The notes: generated by a model not told the origin, from the sequence alone. 40,110 nucleotides of DNA from Lachnospiraceae bacterium (GCA_017508825.1 JAFWRC010000128.1:1-40110); one strand, 5' to 3'; counted from the stretch's first letter, positions 7,804-17,368 are shown. A program made the numbers and translations.

Positions 7804-9150
7804 ATGGCAAAGAATGTTTATTCTGTATCACAGGTAAGTTCTTATATAAAAAACATGTTCGACCAGGACTATATGCTTTCGAGCATACAGGTCCGGGGCG
7901 AGATCAGTAATCTGAAATATCATAATTCCGGTCATATTTATTTTTCACTGAAAGATGAAAAGGCAGTCATTGCCTGTGTGATGTTTCGTTCATCCGCGGC
8001 GTCCTTAACTTTCCGAATGCAGGAAGGCATGGGCGTGGTGGTGAGCGGCAGCATCAGCGTGTATACGGAAGGCGGCAGATACCAGATCTACGTCAACCGT
8101 GTCGTGCAGGAAGGCCAGGGCAACCTTGCCGAGCAGTTCGAACGGCTGAAGGCGCGGCTGGAGGAAAAAGGACTGTTTGCGCCGGAATACAAACAGCCGA
8201 TCCCGTTTTATGCAAGAAAAGTCGGTATCGTAACGGCGCCGACTGGCGCGGCGGTGCGGGATATCATCAACGTGGCAACCAGAAGGAATCCTTATGTACA
8301 GCTGATCCTGTATCCGGCAACGGTGCAGGGGGAGACGGCAAAGGAGAGTATCGTGCGCGGGATCCGGGCCCTGGAAGCCTATGGCGTGGATGTGATGATC
8401 GTGGGGCGCGGCGGAGGCTCGATCGAGGATCTGTGGGCATTTAATGAGGAGGTCGTGGCACAGGCCATTTTTGACTGCAGCGTGCCGATCATCAGTGCCG
8501 TGGGGCATGATACCGATTATACGATCGCGGATTTTGTCGCGGACCTGCGGGCACCGACGCCTTCGGCTGCAGCAGAGCTTGCGGTAGCGGATATCCGTGA
8601 GATCCTGGCACAGAAGGACGGTTTTGCGCGCAGGCTGGAGTTTGCGATGAGCGCCGTGACCGGACGGTACCGGCAGCGGCTGGAAAATGCCGGCGAACGT
8701 CTGAAGCAGCATTCGCCGAAGGGGCAGTTAAATACGCTGCGGGAACGTGCCGTAAGGCTGGAGGATGCTTATAACGGGACGATGAATTACCGCCTGGAAC
8801 AGGCGCGTCAGCGCGCGGAGCGTATGCAGGAGCGCATGATCCCGCTGGCAGAGCGCCATCTGCGGGAGAAAAAGCTGCAATACGAGAGAATAGAACAGCG
8901 GCTGCAGCCGGCGATGGAGAAACTGCTGCAGGAGAGAAAGGCAAAGTTTACGATCCTGCTGGAACGTATGAAGGCAAGATCACCGCTGGACCGGCTGGGA
9001 GGCGGATATGTTTACCTTTCGGATACGAAGGGGCAGGCCATCCGGGAAACGAAGCAGGTGAAGGCGGGCGATGAACTGACGCTGCGGCTGAAGGACGGCC
9101 GGATCCGGGCAGAGGCGAAGGAAGTAGTAACGGAAAGTGGGGAACAGTGA
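7804..9150 (+). CDS. xseA: Exodeoxyribonuclease VII large subunit
   Basis: Catalytic subunit of exonuclease VII, which degrades single-stranded DNA from either end. 448 residues. An N-terminal OB-fold (about 1-100, with GEISNLKYHNSGHIYFSLKD) precedes the nuclease region with TAPTGAAVRDI, the VGRGGGSIEDLWAFN motif and GHDTDYTIADFVADLRAPTP, followed by a long Arg/Glu-rich coiled coil and the C-terminal RLGGGYVYL segment. The start could be TTG 7798 or ATG 7804; neither has a strong ribosome-binding site, and ATG was preferred. It overlaps xseB by one base (TGATG). Confidence 0.95.
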   Translation: MAKNVYSVSQVSSYIKNMFDQDYMLSSIQVRGEISNLKYHNSGHIYFSLKDEKAVIACVMFRSSAASLTFRMQEGMGVVVSGSISVYTEGGRYQIYVNRVVQEGQGNLAEQFERLKARLEEKGLFAPEYKQPIPFYARKVGIVTAPTGAAVRDIINVATRRNPYVQLILYPATVQGETAKESIVRGIRALEAYGVDVMIVGRGGGSIEDLWAFNEEVVAQAIFDCSVPIISAVGHDTDYTIADFVADLRAPTPSAAAELAVADIREILAQKDGFARRLEFAMSAVTGRYRQRLENAGERLKQHSPKGQLNTLRERAVRLEDAYNGTMNYRLEQARQRAERMQERMIPLAERHLREKKLQYERIEQRLQPAMEKLLQERKAKFTILLERMKARSPLDRLGGGYVYLSDTKGQAIRETKQVKAGDELTLRLKDGRIRAEAKEVVTESGEQ

Positions 9151-9386
9151 TGGCAGAGAAGAAAACAGAAAAGAAAACGGAACAAAAGGAACGGAGTCTG
9201 GAGGAGAATTTTGCTTTTCTGGAGGAAACCCTTCAGAAACTGGAGAGCAATGAGATCCCTCTGGAAACGGCATTCGGGCTGTATGAGGAAGGTATGCGTG
9301 CTCTGAAAGCGTGCAACGAACAGATCGACAGTGTAGAGAAAAAAGTATTGTTATTGCAAAGTGATGGGTCAACCGATGAATTTTAA
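9150..9386 (+). CDS. xseB: Exodeoxyribonuclease VII small subunit
   Basis: 78-residue small subunit that binds the XseA coiled coil. After a Lys/Glu-rich N-terminus it shows the family core SLEENFAFLEETLQKLES, then ETAFGLYEEGM and ACNEQID. ATG 9150 overlaps the xseA stop (TGATG), typical of translational coupling and fixed stoichiometry. Its 3' end overlaps the start of ispA. Confidence 0.93.
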   Translation: MAEKKTEKKTEQKERSLEENFAFLEETLQKLESNEIPLETAFGLYEEGMRALKACNEQIDSVEKKVLLLQSDGSTDEF

Positions 9387-10305
9387 AGAAGAATTACAAA
9401 ACAGAACGGCGGAAGCAGAGCGCGTGACGATGGCGTTATTGCCGGAGGTGAGCGGCTATGCATCGACGGTAATGGATGCGATGTGCTACAGTGTAGGAGC
9501 GGGCGGAAAGCGTCTGCGTCCGGTGATGATGCAGGCGGCTTACGAACTGTGCGGCGGTAAAGGCACAGTCGTGGAATATTTTATGGCAGCGCTGGAGATG
9601 ATCCACAATTACTCGCTGGTGCATGATGATCTGCCGGAAATGGACAATGATGAACTGCGCCGCGGAATGCCGACCACGCATATCAAATACGGCGCGGGAA
9701 TGGCGGTACTGGCCGGAGACGGTCTTTTGAATTATGCCTACGAAACGGCGATGAAGGCATTTGCGGAAGCAAAAGGCGCAGAGCGGGAAGGCTGTATCGA
9801 GGCGCTTGCGCTGCTGGCGGAAAAAGCAGGTATCTACGGCATGGTAGGCGGACAGTGTCTGGATGTGGAAGCGGAAGAAAAGGGACTGAGCCTTACACAG
9901 GAACAGATCCTGTATGTATATGAGAACAAGACAGCAGCATTGCTGCAGGCGGCACTGGGATGCGGCGCGGCTCTGGCCGGTACGGAGATCTCCGGGAAGA
10001 ACCGTGAGGATCTGCAGAAAGCCGGCTACGATCTGGGAATCGCGTTCCAGCTGCAGGATGATATACTGGATATCGAGAGTACGACCGAGGAACTGGGCAA
10101 ACCGGTAGGTTCGGATGAGCGGAACGGCAAAAAGACCTATGTGTCCTATCTTGGGATGGATGCCGCAAAGCAGGAACAGGCAAGGCTTTCGAAGGAAGCG
10201 GCGGCCCTGGTACGGGCGCTGGAAACGGATGGCAGCGAGCGGGCCGAAGAGGCAAAAGAGTTTCTGGCGGAATTGATCGAGCATCTGGTGGAACGACGGA
10301 AATAA
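9376..10305 (+). CDS. ispA: Polyprenyl (farnesyl/geranyl) diphosphate synthase
   Basis: Condenses isopentenyl diphosphate with allylic diphosphates to make C10-C15 (possibly C20) prenyl diphosphates for undecaprenyl carrier synthesis. 309 residues. The first Asp-rich motif is DDLPEMD (84-90), preceded by GGKRLRP. The second is DDILD (228-232) in FQLQDDILDIES. The two-residue insertion in the first motif (DDxxxxD) is the pattern of bacterial short-chain farnesyl diphosphate synthases. The start is ambiguous among GTG 9361, ATG 9364 and ATG 9376, all overlapping xseB. ATG 9376 gives the usual N-terminus. The gene next to dxs places the two isoprenoid steps together. Confidence 0.9.
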   Translation: MNFKEELQNRTAEAERVTMALLPEVSGYASTVMDAMCYSVGAGGKRLRPVMMQAAYELCGGKGTVVEYFMAALEMIHNYSLVHDDLPEMDNDELRRGMPTTHIKYGAGMAVLAGDGLLNYAYETAMKAFAEAKGAEREGCIEALALLAEKAGIYGMVGGQCLDVEAEEKGLSLTQEQILYVYENKTAALLQAALGCGAALAGTEISGKNREDLQKAGYDLGIAFQLQDDILDIESTTEELGKPVGSDERNGKKTYVSYLGMDAAKQEQARLSKEAAALVRALETDGSERAEEAKEFLAELIEHLVERRK

Positions 10306-10332
10306 TAACGGTAAGCCGAACGGGGGAGAGAT

Positions 10333-12249
10333 ATGTCAAATAAGAAAACGGATAGTGAACAGATCCTGGCAATGGAAGACGGGCCGATCCTGGACCGTAT
10401 TCAGGGGCCGAATGATATCAAAAAACTTTCAAAGGAAGAGTATCCGCTGCTGGCGGCAGAGATCCGGGAATTTCTGATCAGTTCGATCAGCGAGACCGGC
10501 GGCCATCTGGCATCCAATCTGGGGGCGGTAGAGCTTACCATGGCGCTGCATCTGTCGCTGGATCTGCCGGAGGATAAGATCATATGGGATGTGGGACACC
10601 AGTCCTATACGCATAAGCTGTTGACCGGCCGACGGGAAGGTTTCCGCACGCTGCGTAAATACGGCGGTATGAGCGGTTTCCCGAAGCGCAAGGAAAGTGA
10701 CTGCGATGCATTTGATACGGGACATTCTTCGACGTCCATCTCGGCAGGGCTTGGTCTGGTAGAGGCCAGGGAACTGAAGGGAGAAGATTATACGGTTGTT
10801 TCCGTGATCGGTGACGGTTCGCTCACCGGCGGCATGGCTTTTGAAGCGCTGAACAATGCCGCAAAACTGCGTAAGAATTTTATCATCATCTTAAATGACA
10901 ACAATATGTCCATCTCGGAAAACGTAGGCGGACTTTCCAATTATCTGAACTCCGTGCGTACGGCGGAGAAGTATCTGGATCTTAAGGAAGGCGTGTACCA
11001 GTCCCTGATGCGTTCCGGCAATGAGAAGATGGTACGGACGCTGCGCAAGGCAAAATCCACGGTAAAGCAGATGATCGTGCCTGGCATGCTCTTTGAGGAT
11101 ATGGGCGTTACCTATCTGGGACCGATCGACGGACATGACGTGCCGCGGCTGATGAAGGCGATCCGCTATGCGAAGCGCGTACAGAGCGCGGTGATGATCC
11201 ACGTACTGACGCAGAAGGGCAAGGGTTACAGTCCGGCGGAGAAACACCCGTCCCGTTTCCACGGCGCTGAGCCTTTTGATGTGGCGACCGGCATGCCGAA
11301 GAAAGTACGGGAGAAGGCAAACTATACGGATGTCTTTGCAACGATGATGTGCAAGCTGGCTAAGCAGAAGCCGGAACTGGTGGCGGTATCGGCGGCCATG
11401 GCGGAAGGCACGGGGCTGAAGCGTTTCGCCAATATGTACCCGGACCGATTCTTTGATGTGGGTATCGCAGAGGAGCACGGGGTGACATTTGCGGCGGGAC
11501 TGGCAGCCGGAGGGATGCACCCGGTGGTGGCGATCTATTCGTCGTTTTTGCAGCGCGCCTATGACCAGATCCTGCATGATGTGTGTCTACAGGGACTGCC
11601 GGTGGTATTTGCGGTAGACCGCGCGGGCCTGGTAGGTTCCGACGGTGAGACCCATCAGGGCATCTTTGACCTGACCTATCTGTCTTCCATTCCCGGTATG
11701 ACGGTGATGGCGCCCAAGAACAAATGGGAGCTGGCGGATATGCTGGAATTTGCCCTGGAGCAGGAAGGCCCCTGCGCGATCCGCTATCCGAGAGGCGAAG
11801 CCTATGACGGCTTAAAAGAAAACCGTGAGCCCATGGCTTACGGAAAGTGCGAAGTGATCGATAAGGATGAGGAAGCGCAGATCTGTCTGATCGGTGTGGG
11901 CAGTATGATGAAAACGGCAGAGGAAGTATGTGAAAAACTGCGGGCGGAAGGACACCGCTGTACGCTCATCAACGCACGTTTCGTAAAACCGCTGGATCCG
12001 GCGATGGCGGAGTATGCCCGCGGCAGCAAACTGGTGGTCACTTTGGAGGAAAATGTGATCACAGGCGGTTTCGGAGAACAGTTCCGGGAGCTTATGGATG
12101 CGCAGGTACCGGCAGAGGTGCGGCCGAAGCAGCTGTGCATTGCATTGCCGGATTCCTATGTCGAGCATGGTAATGTGGATATCTTAAAACACGAGACGGA
12201 GATCGATGCCGAGAGTGTTTATTATCGTATACTGGAGGCGCTGAACTGA
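10333..12249 (+). CDS. dxs: 1-deoxy-D-xylulose-5-phosphate synthase
   Basis: First enzyme of the MEP isoprenoid pathway: joins pyruvate and glyceraldehyde 3-phosphate using thiamine diphosphate. 638 residues, normal length plus a short N-terminal extension. Seen: DVGHQSYTHKLLTGR, the thiamine diphosphate motif starting GDGSLTGG (GDG at 160-162) and ending LNDN, then HVLTQKGKGY, FDVGIAEEHGVTFAAGLA with the catalytic Glu, and the transketolase C-terminal domain. GGGGGAGAG precedes the ATG. It overlaps tlyA by one base (TGATG). Its neighbour ispA uses the pathway's products. Confidence 0.97.
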   Translation: MSNKKTDSEQILAMEDGPILDRIQGPNDIKKLSKEEYPLLAAEIREFLISSISETGGHLASNLGAVELTMALHLSLDLPEDKIIWDVGHQSYTHKLLTGRREGFRTLRKYGGMSGFPKRKESDCDAFDTGHSSTSISAGLGLVEARELKGEDYTVVSVIGDGSLTGGMAFEALNNAAKLRKNFIIILNDNNMSISENVGGLSNYLNSVRTAEKYLDLKEGVYQSLMRSGNEKMVRTLRKAKSTVKQMIVPGMLFEDMGVTYLGPIDGHDVPRLMKAIRYAKRVQSAVMIHVLTQKGKGYSPAEKHPSRFHGAEPFDVATGMPKKVREKANYTDVFATMMCKLAKQKPELVAVSAAMAEGTGLKRFANMYPDRFFDVGIAEEHGVTFAAGLAAGGMHPVVAIYSSFLQRAYDQILHDVCLQGLPVVFAVDRAGLVGSDGETHQGIFDLTYLSSIPGMTVMAPKNKWELADMLEFALEQEGPCAIRYPRGEAYDGLKENREPMAYGKCEVIDKDEEAQICLIGVGSMMKTAEEVCEKLRAEGHRCTLINARFVKPLDPAMAEYARGSKLVVTLEENVITGGFGEQFRELMDAQVPAEVRPKQLCIALPDSYVEHGNVDILKHETEIDAESVYYRILEALN

Positions 12250-13058
12250 TGGCAAAGACGAAGGAACGCCTGGATGTACTGCTGGTAAAACTCGGGTTTG
12301 CCGAATCCAGGGAAAAGGCGAAGGCGCTGATCATGGCCGGAGATGTATTTGTCAACGGACAGCGTGAAGACAAAGCAGGTACATCCTTTGCGGAGGAAGG
12401 ATTAAAGATCGAGGTGAAGGGAAATACGCTGCGCTATGTGAGCCGTGGCGGCCTGAAGCTGGAAAAGGCCCTGCAGGTCTTTCCCATTGATCTGAACGGG
12501 AAACTCTGCATGGATATCGGTTCTTCCACCGGCGGGTTTACGGACTGCATGCTGCAAAACGGCGCCGCAAAAATATATGCCATCGATTCCGGGACAAACC
12601 AGCTGGCGTGGAAGCTGCGCAGTGACGAGCGCGTGGTCTGCATGGAGCAGACCAATTTCCGTTATGTGACGAAAGAGCAGATCCCGGAAGAGATCGATTT
12701 TGCTTCTGTGGATGTTTCGTTTATCTCTCTTTCCAAGATACTTCCGGCGGCGTATCCCCTGCTGAAAAACGATGCCGAAATGGTATGCCTGATCAAGCCG
12801 CAGTTTGAGGCAGGCCGGGAGCAGGTTGGTAAAAAAGGCGTGGTACGTGATGCCAAGGTGCATATCCAGGTCATCCGCGATGTGATCGCTTCGGCTGTGG
12901 AAAACCATTTTTCCGTACTCGGGCTGGATTATTCCCCGGTACGCGGACCGGAAGGGAACATTGAATATCTTCTGCATATCACCAAAAGGGAAGCGGACCC
13001 GGCGCAGATCGATGTGAATGCACTGGTTGCAAGCGCGCATGAGGATTTAAAAGAATGA
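12249..13058 (+). CDS. tlyA: TlyA family rRNA 2'-O-methyltransferase
   Basis: 269 residues. N-terminal S4 RNA-binding domain (about 6-65, RLDVLLVKLGFAESREKAKALI) followed by an FtsJ/RrmJ-type SAM methyltransferase domain with the SAM motif DIGSSTGGFTDCML and SVDVSFISL. Homologues methylate 2'-OH groups of cytidines in 16S and/or 23S rRNA and were once called hemolysins. The rRNA targets in this organism are not determinable from sequence. It sits between dxs and nadK with one-base and four-base overlaps, a conserved clostridial arrangement. Confidence 0.93.
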   Translation: MAKTKERLDVLLVKLGFAESREKAKALIMAGDVFVNGQREDKAGTSFAEEGLKIEVKGNTLRYVSRGGLKLEKALQVFPIDLNGKLCMDIGSSTGGFTDCMLQNGAAKIYAIDSGTNQLAWKLRSDERVVCMEQTNFRYVTKEQIPEEIDFASVDVSFISLSKILPAAYPLLKNDAEMVCLIKPQFEAGREQVGKKGVVRDAKVHIQVIRDVIASAVENHFSVLGLDYSPVRGPEGNIEYLLHITKREADPAQIDVNALVASAHEDLKE

Positions 13059-13891
13059 GAAGATTTTGCATTATCTCCAACAGCATCAAAGATACCGGGC
13101 TGAAGGTGGCTTATCGTGTAAATGCCTGTCTGGCAACGCTGGGGGCGGTGTCAAAGGTATATGACCTGGTGGAGATGGAGAACGATCCGGTCGTTCCGCA
13201 GGATACCGAGGCGATCCTGGTGATCGGCGGGGACGGAACGCTTCTGTCCGTAGCCAAGAATACGATGCATCTGAAACTTCCGATGCTCGGTATCAATCTT
13301 GGCGCGATCGGTTACCTCACGGAAGTGGAGGTTTCGGATATCGAGATCGCATTAAAGCGCCTGATCGCCGATGATTATTCCATTGAGGAACGGATGATGA
13401 TCGCCGGCCGGTACGAAGAAGCAGGCGGCAGAACGGCAGAAACCAGCTATGCATTAAACGATGTGGTGATCTCCCGCAGGGGCGATATCCAGGTGATCAG
13501 CTATCGTGTCTATGTCAATAATAAATTCTTGACGGAACAGAGGGCGGATGGTATTATAGTGAGCACGCCTACCGGGTCTACCGGTTACAATCTTTCTGCG
13601 GGCGGCCCCATTGTGAAACCGGATGCAAGACTTTTGGTTTTAACACCGATCTGTCCCCATACTCTCAATACCAGAAGCATTATATTGTCAGCAGAAGATG
13701 TGGTAAAGATCGAACTGCTGCCTACCTACAGTCAGAAACAGGTGGAAGCCGGTTTTTTCATTGACGGAGCGGCCAAAGGGATCCTCGGACCGGAGGATAT
13801 CGTTGTGGTATCCGGGACCGACCGCGTTACGAGGATCATCAAACTGAGCAATGACGGGTTCCTGGAAGTGCTGCAGCACAAGCTTCAGTAA
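13055..13891 (+). CDS. nadK: NAD kinase
   Basis: Phosphorylates NAD to NADP using ATP or polyphosphate. 278 residues. The diagnostic GGDGT motif is at 58-62 (D60 is the catalytic Asp), followed by GINLGAIGYLTEVE, the NDVVISR segment, and the glycine-rich motif starting DGIIVSTPTGSTGY. ATG overlaps the tlyA stop as ATGA. In many Clostridia argR lies between this gene and recN; here only 50 bases separate them and no regulator gene fits. Confidence 0.95.
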   Translation: MRRFCIISNSIKDTGLKVAYRVNACLATLGAVSKVYDLVEMENDPVVPQDTEAILVIGGDGTLLSVAKNTMHLKLPMLGINLGAIGYLTEVEVSDIEIALKRLIADDYSIEERMMIAGRYEEAGGRTAETSYALNDVVISRRGDIQVISYRVYVNNKFLTEQRADGIIVSTPTGSTGYNLSAGGPIVKPDARLLVLTPICPHTLNTRSIILSAEDVVKIELLPTYSQKQVEAGFFIDGAAKGILGPEDIVVVSGTDRVTRIIKLSNDGFLEVLQHKLQ

Positions 13892-13941
13892 CAGAGGCGG
13901 ACCGGGTAGGTGAATATCGTTTTTAGGAGAATAGTAACAAA

Positions 13942-15621
13942 ATGCTGGAAAGTGTAAGCGTAAAGAATCTGGCCCTGATCCGGGAAGCGGAGATCAATTT
14001 CGGGAAGGGTTTGAATATTATGACCGGTGAGACCGGTGCCGGTAAGTCTATCATCATCGGCTCGGTCAATTATGCGCTGGGTGCAAAGGCGGATAAGGAC
14101 GTGGTGCGGGAAGGCGCAGAGTACGCCCTGGTCGAGCTGGTCTTTCATCTGGAAAATGAAGATACGATCCGTAAGGTGCGGGAACTGGATCTGCCGGTAG
14201 AAGAAGACGGCACGGTGATCATCAGCCGCAAGATCGGCGCGACACGCTCACAGATCCGTGTGTGCGGGGAAACGGTGACCGTAAAACAGGTACGGGAACT
14301 GGCGGCGCTTCTGATCGATATCCATGGACAGCATGAGCACCAGTCGCTGTTAAAAAGTACGCGGCACCGTGAACTGCTGGATGCCTATGCGGGTGAAAAG
14401 ATGGATGCTCTGCTGGCAAAGATCGCAGAAGCATACCATGCGTATGTTGCGGCAGAAGAAGATCTGAAGCGTCTGACGATTGATGATGCAAAGCGGCAAA
14501 GGGAACTGTCCCTGGCGGAATACGAAGTGTCTGAGATCGAAGCAGCCAATGTCGTTGCAGGCGAGGAAGAAGAGCTGCAGAAGAAGCACCGCAGAATGAA
14601 GAATTCCAAGAATACCTTTGATGCTCTGCAGAAGGTATCGGAAGCACTGAATGCGGACGGTGGCGCACTGGCACAGTTAGACCGTGCCATCCGTGAGTTG
14701 CACGCGGCAGCATCGCTTGACGATGCACTGGAAGAGAGTGCGGAGCAGCTGGATACGGCGGAAGAGATGCTTCGGGATATCCAGAGATCACTGGATGACT
14801 ATATGGAAGAGGCGGCATTTGATGAGGAAAGCTTCGCACAGATCGAAGAACGCCTGGATGTGCTGGACAAGCTGTGTATGAAGTATGGCGCAACCACGGA
14901 AGACGTACTCGCTTACCTGGAGGAACAGAAGAAGAAACTGGAGGAACTCTCGGATCTGGATGCAACGCTGTCAAAGCTGCGGGTGCAGAAAGATGCCGCG
15001 CAGAAAGCGCTGGATGACTATTGTGCAAAGGCACATACCCTTCGCGAAAAACAGGCACGCGTACTGGAGACGGAGATCATACAGCATCTGGAGGATCTGA
15101 ATTTCCTGAAGGTCGGTTTTGAGATCCGTATAGACCGTACGGAAAATTACAGTACGCATGGGTATGATAATGTGGAGTTTATGATCTCGCTCAATCCGGG
15201 CGAGAAGAAACGCCCTCTTGCGGACGTGGCCAGCGGCGGTGAGCTGTCCCGTATCATGCTGGCGCTCAAATCCGTCTTTGCAAAAAAGGACGAGATCGAA
15301 ACCCTGATCTTTGACGAGATCGATACCGGTATCAGCGGTAAAACGGCATGGAAGGTATCGGAAAAGATGGCGGGCTTAAGCCGGGAACACCAGCTGATCT
15401 GCATCACGCATCTGCCGCAGATCGCAGCGATGGCAGACCATCATTTCCTGATCGAAAAGGGCGAGAATGACGGCAAGACGGAGACCGGGATCTCGGCGCT
15501 GCAGGAAGCCGATCGGGAAAAGGAACTGGCGCGTATGCTGGGCGGCGATACCCTGACGGATGCGGTGCTGGGTAATGCAAAGGATCTGATCGCGCAGGCA
15601 CAGGCGGCCAAGGAAAAATAG
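13942..15621 (+). CDS. recN: DNA repair protein RecN
   Basis: SMC-like ATPase acting early in double-strand break repair. 559 residues, full length. Walker A GETGAGKS is at 29-36. The central part (about 170-370) is a long coiled coil rich in Glu/Ala/Leu. The C-terminal half carries the signature ASGGELSRIMLALK and Walker B LIFDEIDTGISG, followed by ITHLPQIAAMADHHFLIEK. The operon appears to end here. No convincing hairpin terminator follows; glgA starts 121 bases later from its own promoter. The usual downstream partners spoIVB and spo0A are absent. Confidence 0.96.
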   Translation: MLESVSVKNLALIREAEINFGKGLNIMTGETGAGKSIIIGSVNYALGAKADKDVVREGAEYALVELVFHLENEDTIRKVRELDLPVEEDGTVIISRKIGATRSQIRVCGETVTVKQVRELAALLIDIHGQHEHQSLLKSTRHRELLDAYAGEKMDALLAKIAEAYHAYVAAEEDLKRLTIDDAKRQRELSLAEYEVSEIEAANVVAGEEEELQKKHRRMKNSKNTFDALQKVSEALNADGGALAQLDRAIRELHAAASLDDALEESAEQLDTAEEMLRDIQRSLDDYMEEAAFDEESFAQIEERLDVLDKLCMKYGATTEDVLAYLEEQKKKLEELSDLDATLSKLRVQKDAAQKALDDYCAKAHTLREKQARVLETEIIQHLEDLNFLKVGFEIRIDRTENYSTHGYDNVEFMISLNPGEKKRPLADVASGGELSRIMLALKSVFAKKDEIETLIFDEIDTGISGKTAWKVSEKMAGLSREHQLICITHLPQIAAMADHHFLIEKGENDGKTETGISALQEADREKELARMLGGDTLTDAVLGNAKDLIAQAQAAKEK

Positions 15622-15665
15622 TCCGTCAATTTCTTTGATATCGTGTAAAATATACAAAAAAATAC

Positions 15666-15694
15666 TTTGCAAACACCTGATGATAGTATATAAT
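15666..15694 (+). promoter_or_regulatory. Sigma-A promoter of glgA
   Basis: TTTGCA (15666-15671), 17 bases, TATAAT (15689-15694). Perfect -10 box. The predicted transcript starts near 15701, about 42 bases upstream of the glgA start codon. Confidence 0.7.
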
Positions 15695-15742
15695 ACATAA
15701 AGAACTATAGTTTTCGGCATGTCCGGATTTGGAGGGAAGGTA

Positions 15743-17197
15743 ATGAAGAATATTCTTTTTATTGCATCTGAAGGTGTACCATTCATCAAGACCGGCGGCC
15801 TGGCCGATGTGGTCGGATCTCTTCCGAAATGTGTAGATAAGAAATACTTTGATGTGCGTGTGATGCTGCCCAAGTATACCTGCATGTCCCAGGCCATGAA
15901 AGATAAGATGACCTACAAAACGCATTTCTATATGGATTTCCATTGGAAGAACGAGTATGTGGGCATTCTGGAAGCCGAAGTAGACGGCGTAAAGTACTAT
16001 TTCATCGATAATGAGATGATGTTCGGCGGTTTCCGCCCCTACAGCGGCAATTTCTATGATGATATCGTAAAATTTGCATTTTTCTCCAAAGCGGCGCTTT
16101 CCGCGATCCCGCTTCTGGATTTTGAACCGGATCTTCTGCACTGCCATGACTGGCAGACCGGCCTCGTACCGGTCTATCTGAAGGAGCGTTTCCGCAACAA
16201 TCCGCTGTTTGCCCGTATGAAGACCGTTATGACGATCCATAACCTGAAATTCCAGGGGCGGTGGGATGTGAAGGAGATGCGTGACATTACCGGTATCCCG
16301 GCAGATTTCTTCACGCCGGACAAGCTGGAGAGTTACCATGATGCCAATCTGTTAAAGGGCGGCCTGGTATACGCCGATGCGATCACCACGGTTTCCGATA
16401 CCTATGCGGAAGAGATCAAGACGCCGTTCTACGGGGAAGGTCTGGACGGCCTTTTGAAAGCACGCAGCAATGACCTGCGCGGTATCGTCAACGGTATCGA
16501 TTATGAAGAATATGATCCGGCCAAGGATAAACTGATCCCGTTCCGCTATGATACCAGGAATTTCCGCAAGGAAAAGATCAAGAATAAGCGAGCCTTGCAG
16601 AAGGAACTGCATCTGGATGAAGATGATAAGACGATGATGATCGGGATCGTTTCACGACTGACCGATCAGAAGGGGCTTGATCTGATCGCTTATATTATGG
16701 ATGAACTGTGTCAGGATGCCGTACAGATCGTGGTACTCGGTACCGGTGAAGAGCGTTATGAGAACATGTTCAAGCACTTTGACTGGAAATACGGCAATAA
16801 GGTGTCTGCGAATATCTACTATTCCGAAGAGATGTCCCACAAGATCTATGCGGCCTGCGATGCGTTTCTGATGCCGTCCATGTTTGAACCCTGCGGTCTG
16901 TCGCAGCTGATGGCGCTGCGTTACGGTACCGTACCCATTGTTCGCGAGACGGGCGGCCTGAAGGATACGGTGGAGCCATACAATGAGTATGACAGCACCG
17001 GGACCGGATTTTCCTTCCAGAACTACAATGCGCACGAGATGCTGGCAACGATCCGATATGCGGAGAAGATCTATTATGACAAACGCCGCGAGTGGAACAA
17101 GATGATCGACCGCGGGATGGCGGTAGATTTCTCCTGGCAGGTATCTGCGGGAAAATACCAGGATATGTACGACTGGCTGATCGGAGAGAAAGCATAA
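15743..17197 (+). CDS. glgA: Glycogen synthase (ADP-glucose type, GT5)
   Basis: Adds glucose from ADP-glucose to the growing alpha-1,4-glucan. 484 residues. The GT5 signature KTGGLADVVGSLPK is at 16-29 (K16 contacts the nucleotide sugar by family knowledge). HCHDWQTGLVPVYLK and TIHNLKFQG follow. The C-terminal domain has SRLTDQKGLDLI and PSMFEPCGLSQLMALRYG with the conserved E-P-C-G, then the ETGGLKDTV segment. ATG 15743 is chosen because GGAGGGAAGG is at 15731-15740; an ATG at 15719 in frame lacks a site. The gene is isolated from other glg genes and has its own promoter and terminator. Confidence 0.95.
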   Translation: MKNILFIASEGVPFIKTGGLADVVGSLPKCVDKKYFDVRVMLPKYTCMSQAMKDKMTYKTHFYMDFHWKNEYVGILEAEVDGVKYYFIDNEMMFGGFRPYSGNFYDDIVKFAFFSKAALSAIPLLDFEPDLLHCHDWQTGLVPVYLKERFRNNPLFARMKTVMTIHNLKFQGRWDVKEMRDITGIPADFFTPDKLESYHDANLLKGGLVYADAITTVSDTYAEEIKTPFYGEGLDGLLKARSNDLRGIVNGIDYEEYDPAKDKLIPFRYDTRNFRKEKIKNKRALQKELHLDEDDKTMMIGIVSRLTDQKGLDLIAYIMDELCQDAVQIVVLGTGEERYENMFKHFDWKYGNKVSANIYYSEEMSHKIYAACDAFLMPSMFEPCGLSQLMALRYGTVPIVRETGGLKDTVEPYNEYDSTGTGFSFQNYNAHEMLATIRYAEKIYYDKRREWNKMIDRGMAVDFSWQVSAGKYQDMYDWLIGEKA

Positions 17198-17216
17198 AAA
17201 ACACTGATGATCAAAG

Positions 17217-17245
17217 GGTTCTGTCGAAAGACAGAACCTTTTTTT
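17217..17245 (+). terminator. Rho-independent terminator of glgA
   Basis: Stem GGTTCTGTC / GACAGAACC (17217-17225, 17230-17238) with a GAAA tetraloop, followed by seven T. It lies 20 bases past the stop codon. Confidence 0.95.
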
Positions 17246-17258
17246 GCTATAGGGCGCG

Positions 17259-17280
17259 AGCGTTCTGCAAGCAGAACGCT
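17259..17280. repeat. Inverted repeat AGCGTTCTGC / GCAGAACGCT
   Basis: Ten-base perfect arms separated by AA lie 13 bases after the glgA terminator. ATTTTACT follows, so it could weakly back up termination. The right arm with flanks (AAGCAGAACGCT then a T-rich run) recurs at 1545-1561 downstream of deoB, without a full left arm. The rest of 17281-17470 is AT-rich and holds no gene. Confidence 0.5.
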
Positions 17281-17368
17281 ATTTTACTATATAAGAAAAC
17301 ATTTTTTATAACTCCCATAAAAATACGTTATGTCAAGCGTAACTTACATGGCTGCAATTTAACGTTGC

